38,797 nucleotides of DNA, from assembly GCA_001598975.1 (NCBI GenBank), contig BBXU01002736.1:1-38797 (forward strand), in the 5' to 3' direction. Below are positions 33,801 to 38,797 of the stretch, piece by piece. A program made the translations under genes and the position numbers. Source of the stretch: Parachlorella kessleri. Its lineage: Eukaryota > Chlorophyta > Trebouxiophyceae > Chlorellales > Chlorellaceae. Under the pieces are notes generated by a model. That model searched no databases and had not been told where the DNA came from. It saw only the letters and a program-made list of their open reading frames with translations. Within the stretch, counting starts at the first letter, position 1; every line of letters starts with the position of its first letter.

Positions 33801-35038
33801 TGGGTGCGGGCAGCCCGGAAGGACGTTACTAATGCATAGTCTGACTTGCTATTGCTACTGCATGTGCATGGTGTGTTGTTGTGTTGTTGTGCATTGCTTG
33901 CTGAGCCATGGCAGCCCTCTAGCCTATAGAGTCCGCCAGTGGGGCGCTATGTTGATATATCTGTGATACTCTTGCTGGGAACATGGAGATCATAAACATC
34001 CTACACAGGCTGCTTCCTATATGTCTGCCTCCTTTACAACCAGGTACCCCTCATTCGGCTTTGGTAGCCCAGCTGTAGTGCTACATAAGCACGACAGGCT
34101 GCTGCCGGATCCCCTTGCTCAGCTCTCCAAAAGAACGAAAGACATTCTCATTGCCCACAGGTTGGCACCGACGTAGAGCCTCTGTCAATCAAGGCGGCCC
34201 GGGCCAATGCAGCCCATAACGCAGTGGCCGACCGCTTGGCAGTCTACCAGTGTTCACCCAGGGCAGATGACGAGGAGCCCCTGGACGCGGCGGGGGTGCC
34301 CCAGGATCAGCGGCAGTTCGATGTGGTGGTGGCCAACATACTGCAGGTGGGAAGGGATTTCGGGTCGATGTTTGGATCGGTGTGAATGGTGCCGACGCGG
34401 CAGTTTATCAGCATGAACCTGAGGCGGTCGTACCCAGGAGCAGCTGTAGTTTCCATGTGGTGGTGGCAGCTGCTCAAGTGCTCAAGTGGCTTTCAATGCG
34501 CGCAGAGCAGGCACAGGCTTGTTTTAAAGGTCTGCTCGAGCACTTTGTGCAGGGCAGGGGGTCGCATGCTGACGTGTTAGGTCCTTGAGTGTTCACGCGC
34601 ATGTTGGCACAACTGGGACGCCAGACCTGGGGCAATACCGGTAGCAATCCTTTCTTGGTGTCTGTGGTGAAGCATCTCTGTCGATGCGGTACATCATCCC
34701 TGCCATGTGCCTTCGCTGGGCCGCTGCTGTTGCTGGGGCACCGGCTCGCTGCTTCCTCTAAACCTCGGGCTGTCCCGCGCGTCTATTGCGTCTTGCTAAT
34801 CTTATTTTACCAGCCCATACCTTCCTACGACCTGCTGCAGGGCCCCTTACTGTCGCTGGCGCCCCGGTTAGCCGCCTATGCCAAGCCTGGGGCTGCCCTC
34901 GGCCTCTCAGGCATCCTTAGGGAGCAGGCGCCGGGAGTGATCCAGGCCTACTCACCCTACTTTGAGGGGTTTGAGGTCACTGGCGAGGACAACTGGGCGC
35001 TGGTGACAGCAAGGCGCAAGGTAAGAGCGCTCTGCTAG
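30848..35038 (+). CDS. prmA: ribosomal protein L11 methyltransferase (PrmA family), probably organellar
   Basis: PrmA uses S-adenosylmethionine to methylate ribosomal protein L11. Exons: 30848 to about 30955 (basic N-terminus [13 protein letters not shown], no acidic residue; organelle targeting inferred), 31590-31803, 32256-32363, 33244-33343, 33648-33799, 34161-34346 and 34814-35038. The PrmA N-terminal domain shows [37 protein letters not shown] precedes the SAM site [36 protein letters not shown], then FDVVVANIL, replaces the usual NPP[YF], as is typical of PrmA. The C-terminus has [16 protein letters not shown]. The link from exon 1 to exon 2 is not phase-proven. The intron after 33343 starts with GC. 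The final exon reads into GTAAGA and stops 18 bases later, so a further 3' exon may exist. Flanking introns contain degraded exon copies. Confidence 0.82.
32147..32520 (+). repeat. ~95-bp tandem array around PrmA exon 3
   Basis: The acceptor and first ~55 bases of exon 3 (CTGCAGGCCGACGCTGCCG onward) occur at 32153 and again at 32250, 97 bases apart. The exon end AGGACTGGGAGGAGGCAAT occurs at 32341 and again at 32436, 95 bases apart. AGCCAGGGTGGT recurs at about 32406 and 32501. Only the 32256-32363 copy has both splice sites and the full reading frame. Confidence 0.8.
32717..32786. repeat. dispersed ~70-bp repeat, copy 2
   Basis: The stretch starting GTATGGGCGGCAGGTAATG and ending near GGACTGGATGCAGAGTG resembles 2935-3006. 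It lies in the PrmA intron between 32363 and 33244, in the same orientation as copy 1. Confidence 0.6.
34718..34790 (+). repeat. degraded copy of part of the last PrmA exon
   Basis: The stretch from GGGCCGCTGCTGTTGCTGGG to about 34790 aligns with the last exon from 34840 (GGGCCCCTTACTGTCGCTGG). The offset is about 122 bases and mismatches are scattered. It lies in the intron just before the exon and has no usable acceptor. Confidence 0.6.
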
Positions 35039-35110
35039 CACGGCGCAGGGGAGGGGCACTCTGACAGCAGGGCGCAGGGCGGCGATGCGGTGGCAGCATG
35101 GCGCAAGGCA
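35002..35110 (+). repeat. short array copying the 3' edge of the last PrmA exon
   Basis: GGTGACAGCAAGGCGCAAGG, at the coding end and potential donor, recurs downstream. Copies are at about 35061 (CTGACAGCAGGGCGCAGGG) and 35089 (GGTGGCAGCATGGCGCAAGG), with a partial copy near 35038 (CACGGCGCAGGGG). Confidence 0.6.
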
Positions 35111-36090
35111 CAGGAGCGCTGTGACCGAGGAGTAGATGCTGGGGGGGAAGGGCAGGCCAGCATGCGCCTGCAAGGCAGGGAAGCTCCTCTGAGATGGGAG
35201 GAGCAAACCCTAAGTTTCAGCCAGCACATTGCATGCGGCGGTGAGAGAGAGGAAGCGGTGCTGTACCTGAATTTGGAGTCTAGATGAGTGTTATGAGCGA
35301 GCTGAGGCGCGTGCTAGAGTGTTGCAGTATACGAACCAGACACCGGCTGTGGGCATTTTGTATACCTGTCGGTGAGGGCAGCTGGCTTGTGTCTGAATGA
35401 ACTTATTGCGAATGTTAGTGCCCAGCAATAGCCTGGTACACTGTCTGAGTGATCGTGTATATTGAGAGTTCTACAAGTAGTCATCCTCATTAGCTGCATG
35501 GCCCTTCTCCTTGTTTACCTTTCAAGGGTTGCAGCTGCATAACGGGTGGTCCATGTTTACATCTGCGCTTGCTCATCTTAAGACCGGCTCAGTACCAGGG
35601 CTCCTGTAGTTGGGAAACATTGCATCTAAACGGACGAGGCATGCGATAGCAAGCCACACTGCACAGCAGCTTCATGCAGCTTGGCATTCCCTGCTTCAAC
35701 ACCAGCATGCAGCATGTGCAATGAAGTCCATGTTGCTGGCGCCCACTCCTTACAAGCAAGCTTACAATTCAAGGGTACAAGTCCCTACTTAGTCAACTGC
35801 AGTACCATCAACACGACGTCCGGCAACAGGGCGAGCAGCACAGCCCCAAAAGCCAAGTTACAGCATCTCAGAGCCGGCTAGAACAGCTTCCGCGCCCCAG
35901 CTACAACACCAAACTACGGTCCGTCATCCTCTTACAGGGCGTCCTAGTACAGACTGCTGCCAACACCAACAAGCGCAAGCAGGGAAGGAAGCAACAAAGG
36001 CAGTGTGGCCAAAGCAGCATGCAGCAAAGATGGGGTAACTAGGCAGCAAAGACCGCACCCGCTAGTGGAAGGGCAAGCAACGGGATATGT
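35039..36090. other. convergent intergenic region
   Basis: This is the region between the PrmA gene and the minus gene ending at 36091. It contains the tail of a short array (to 35110) and otherwise no supported exon. It probably holds both 3' UTRs. Confidence 0.5.
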
Positions 36091-38693
36091 TTACTTCTTC
36101 CATTTCCGCTGTCCCATCCAGAAGGACGAGTAGTGGTTGGCCATGTGACGTTTGATGATGTCGTTCAGCTTGCGCTCCTTCTCCTTCACACAGCCCATGA
36201 GATCCCAACGCAGCTTTTGCCGGGCGGAGCGGCCTGCTACAGGGGGCAGTGGGTAGCTTTGGTCAGCAGAAGGATGGGTTGGCAGGTCGCTGAATGCAAC
36301 GGCAGGGGTAGGGTGGCAACTCGCAGCGTGCACCGGGCGGGGACAGCTGGTCACCTTCCGCCTCGGCCTTGACCCGGTCCAGGATCGCCCGGAAGGCCAT
36401 CAGGTGCTCTATGGTCTGGTCTTTATATGTCGGCCACCGCTTGAAGGCTGCAGGGGCCAGTGGCAAAGTGCGTGCTTGGTTGCGGGCACCCCCCGGCCGT
36501 GAGGAAGGCTTACAAGTGCATGCAGCCCATGGACCAGAAAGTAGGTGCCTGCTGCTGGATATATGTAACATAAGACAGATGGACACGGGCAGGTACCTTC
36601 CTGGTTCTCCGCGCAAAATTTGGCATAGGGCACCTCAGCCACTGCAGCAGCATGCTGGGGGCTGGCTGGCGCTGAGGCGGGCCCCTCATGCTCGCTGGCT
36701 GGGCCGAGCTGCTCAGCCGCCGATTCTGGCCGCATGGCGTCCAGCTGAGGGGCGTCTTGGCTGGCCAGGCGGCCCCTCTCGCGCAACGCCCCTCTCAATG
36801 TGGCACACTGGCCTGTACGCAGCCCTTGCAGGTCCTGATGGTGGTGCTGCTGCGGGGGGAAGCCTGCCCCTGGCTGCGAGGCGTCCCTGGGCCTGCTGGG
36901 ACCCGGGATGCCGCTTGGGGGCTGCTGCTGCTGCTGCTGCAAGTCGAAGTTTGCCCCGAGCTGCACGGCGGGCCCGAGGCTGCTGCGAGGCATTTGAGAG
37001 GCTTTGTTGCCATCCAGGAGGTCAGTCAATGCCTCCCGCAGGGAGGCACCCACTGCCTGCAAGTACACAAAGCAGCTCCCTTGCCGAAGACCAGGCCGTG
37101 TACTGGGTCAGCTATATAATGTCATCTTGACACAGACAATGCTCTCGACATGCCGAAAGGTAGTGAGGTGCAAACATCATATCACTGCGGTCTGCTGAGC
37201 CATTGGTGTAGGCTAGAAGCTCCACAAGTGGAACCCCAACACAACGAAAGAGCTGAGACGTTCCTGCAGTGGCGGGAAGCCCACCTCTCCCTCTTCGTCG
37301 TCCGTGGCCAGATCATCACTGGACTCATCATCAGTGACCAGGTCACATACCTCTGCAGAAAGGAAAGCCCGTCATGGCACATGCCCATTTTGTTCAGCTC
37401 CACGACTGAGGCCAACAGATTTTCAGCATGCCCGGATGACCCCTACTTAACAACACAAAATGTGCATCCACAAATACCGCCAAAATGGGTACTTGCAAGC
37501 AGTTTGAGCTGACCTGGCTCAGGCTTGCGAGGGCTGTGGTAGGGCTCAGTCTTGCTCGCTAGCACCTTGCCCCTTGCGCCCGTGGACCTCACAGTTACTT
37601 CAAAGGCGGTCTTCTTGGACTTGGTGGTCAACTTGCGCTGCACCTCGAGGATTTCGCCAACCTTGGCATCAACCTCCCCGCTGCCGGCCGCCAATATGAG
37701 CTTCACCTCTCCACCTGCAAACGACAGTGACCAGTATAATGATGGGTAAGCCAAATTTAGCAGGCTTCTCTTGGTGGCAGTTTGCTACAACCCCCAACTG
37801 CAGTTTGGGGGGCACTAGCAGCAGCAGATGATGTCCGTGGCCGCTTGGCTGCACGCTGCTTCTCCGCCTCTGCCTCAGCTGCCGCTTGTTCTTTCCCTGC
37901 TTGGCGTGTGATCTGGCGCCTCCATGTGCTGATCTCCGTTTCGCGCTGCCTGGCTTTCTCAGCTAACAACGAGATGGTGGGCAGCTCCTTGGCAAGCTGC
38001 TCATATAGCGGCCATACAGTATCCTGAGCCTGCAAGAAGCGGAAACAGGACATGTGACAGTCCCCTAACTGCTCTATGTGCTAGTCACACCCGGCAAGTG
38101 CGATGGAAAGCTCCACAAGCTCCACTGGACGCCAAACTGTACAAGCGACTGCTAACCTCCACTTCCTGCTTAAGCGCATCCTTTGCCGCCTGTGAAAACG
38201 GGCTGGCATCACGAGCGAAAACCTCAGCATCAAGCTGCAGTTCCTCGATGGCCTTGTGGTTGCGTTCCAAAAAGTAGGTCAGTTTGTCTGCAGCACATGT
38301 CGCTACTTCATCAAGCAAGCGTGTAAACTTCTGCAATTGCATAACAACACAATGCCTTGAAAACCACTCACCCTCTGATACCAGCACCTTCTTGTAGCCC
38401 TCAAAACGCTTTTCCAGGGATGACAGCCTCTTAGAGCTGCCACCTTGCAGGCTGTGCAGGTTCAAAAACCAGTTGACCACACGCTGCTGCTCACTGCAGC
38501 CTACGCCAGGCGCTTTGCCTGTCACTCTGGCAGTGTCGATCAAGCTGCTCAGCTGAACCCCTTTATATGTTTCTGGAAACTTCCCTTGCCGGTTGCGGAA
38601 GACGAAACCCTTCTGGGTAGCAGCGGCAGTCGCATCATCAGCGGCACAAGATGCCGGGCTTTGGATGTAGGAATCGATGTACAAAGTCCTCAT
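36091..38693 (-). CDS. unrecognised, probably nuclear protein with coiled-coil and acidic segments
   Basis: Seven exons join in phase: 38693-38157, 38029-37792, 37714-37514, 37352-37285, 37056-36597, 36447-36355 and 36236-36091. They encode 580 residues starting MRTLYIDSYIQSPAS. Residues 1-180 look helical and folded (RVVNWFLNLHSLQGG, FTRLLDEVATCAADKLTYFL). Residues 180-259 form a coiled coil rich in Lys, Glu and Ala with a likely nuclear signal (AAKRPRTSS). Residues 260-325 may form a small beta domain (GEVDAKVGEILEVQRKL). Then come a Ser/Asp/Glu stretch (DDESSDDLATDDEEGE), a Gln/Pro/Ala-rich linker with six Gln in a row, and a basic aromatic C-terminus (FKRWPTYKDQTIEHLMAF, SSFWMGQRKWKK). 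I do not recognise the family; a chromatin- or RNA-associated role is inferred from composition only. The donor of exon 2 (GGGG|GTTGTA) is weak. Confidence 0.68.
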
Positions 38694-38797
38694 GTCGATT
38701 AATTTACCCCCAGCTAAGGACTAAGCACAAGGCTAAGCCGATCAAAGTTTGAGTTAAGTACTGCAAGTTCAGTCAACCATTACTATCCATGGTGGGC
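38694..38797 (-). promoter_or_regulatory. 5' flank of the gene starting at 38693
   Basis: The last 104 bases lie upstream of the ATG on the minus strand and should contain its 5' UTR and proximal promoter. No TATA box is visible. Confidence 0.3.

Noticed and set aside
36369..37130. 253-codon plus-strand open frame
   Set aside because: It is antisense to the long exon of the minus gene (37056-36597), whose frame is supported by phase-matched neighbours. The plus frame reads low-complexity shadow sequence.

Overview
The window reads as nuclear DNA of a green alga, most likely a Chlorella-like trebouxiophyte. The basis is many short spliced introns with GT/GC...AG borders, a plant-type Dof transcription factor, a plant-like ankyrin K+ channel, and organelle-targeted proteins encoded by split genes. 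The species is an inference. There are no bacterial operons, no CRISPR array, and no convincing tRNA or rRNA gene. Ten gene models are given. I assembled them by joining exons whose splice sites and reading-frame phases agree; without transcripts they remain models.

Layout. Positions 1-562 (minus) hold the 5' end of a mitochondrial-type protein. It is divergently paired with a cluster of three small plus-strand genes (749-1991, 2377-3717, 6417-7753). Each of these starts with a mitochondrial presequence and is built only from phase-1 exons. An NTF2/SnoaL-like gene (4523-5817, minus) lies inside the cluster. Positions 9117-12128 (plus) encode a secreted LysM-FAS1-LysM protein. Positions 13113-24127 (minus) encode an 880-residue voltage-gated-type K+ channel with a cyclic-nucleotide-binding fold and C-terminal ankyrin repeats, in 24 exons. 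Positions 25075-29745 (plus) encode an unusually large Dof zinc-finger protein. Positions 30848-35038 (plus) encode a PrmA-type ribosomal protein L11 methyltransferase with an organellar-looking N-terminus. Positions 36091-38693 (minus) encode an unrecognised, probably nuclear protein.

Three points stand out. First, the mitochondrial mini-cluster has modular, duplicated exons that share an acidic-aromatic motif. Second, LysM, FAS1 and LysM domains occur together in one secreted protein. Third, short tandem arrays repeatedly copy exon edges and splice sites into the neighbouring introns of the K+ channel, the methyltransferase and the small mitochondrial gene. GC-AG introns also look unusually frequent (about six of roughly sixty).
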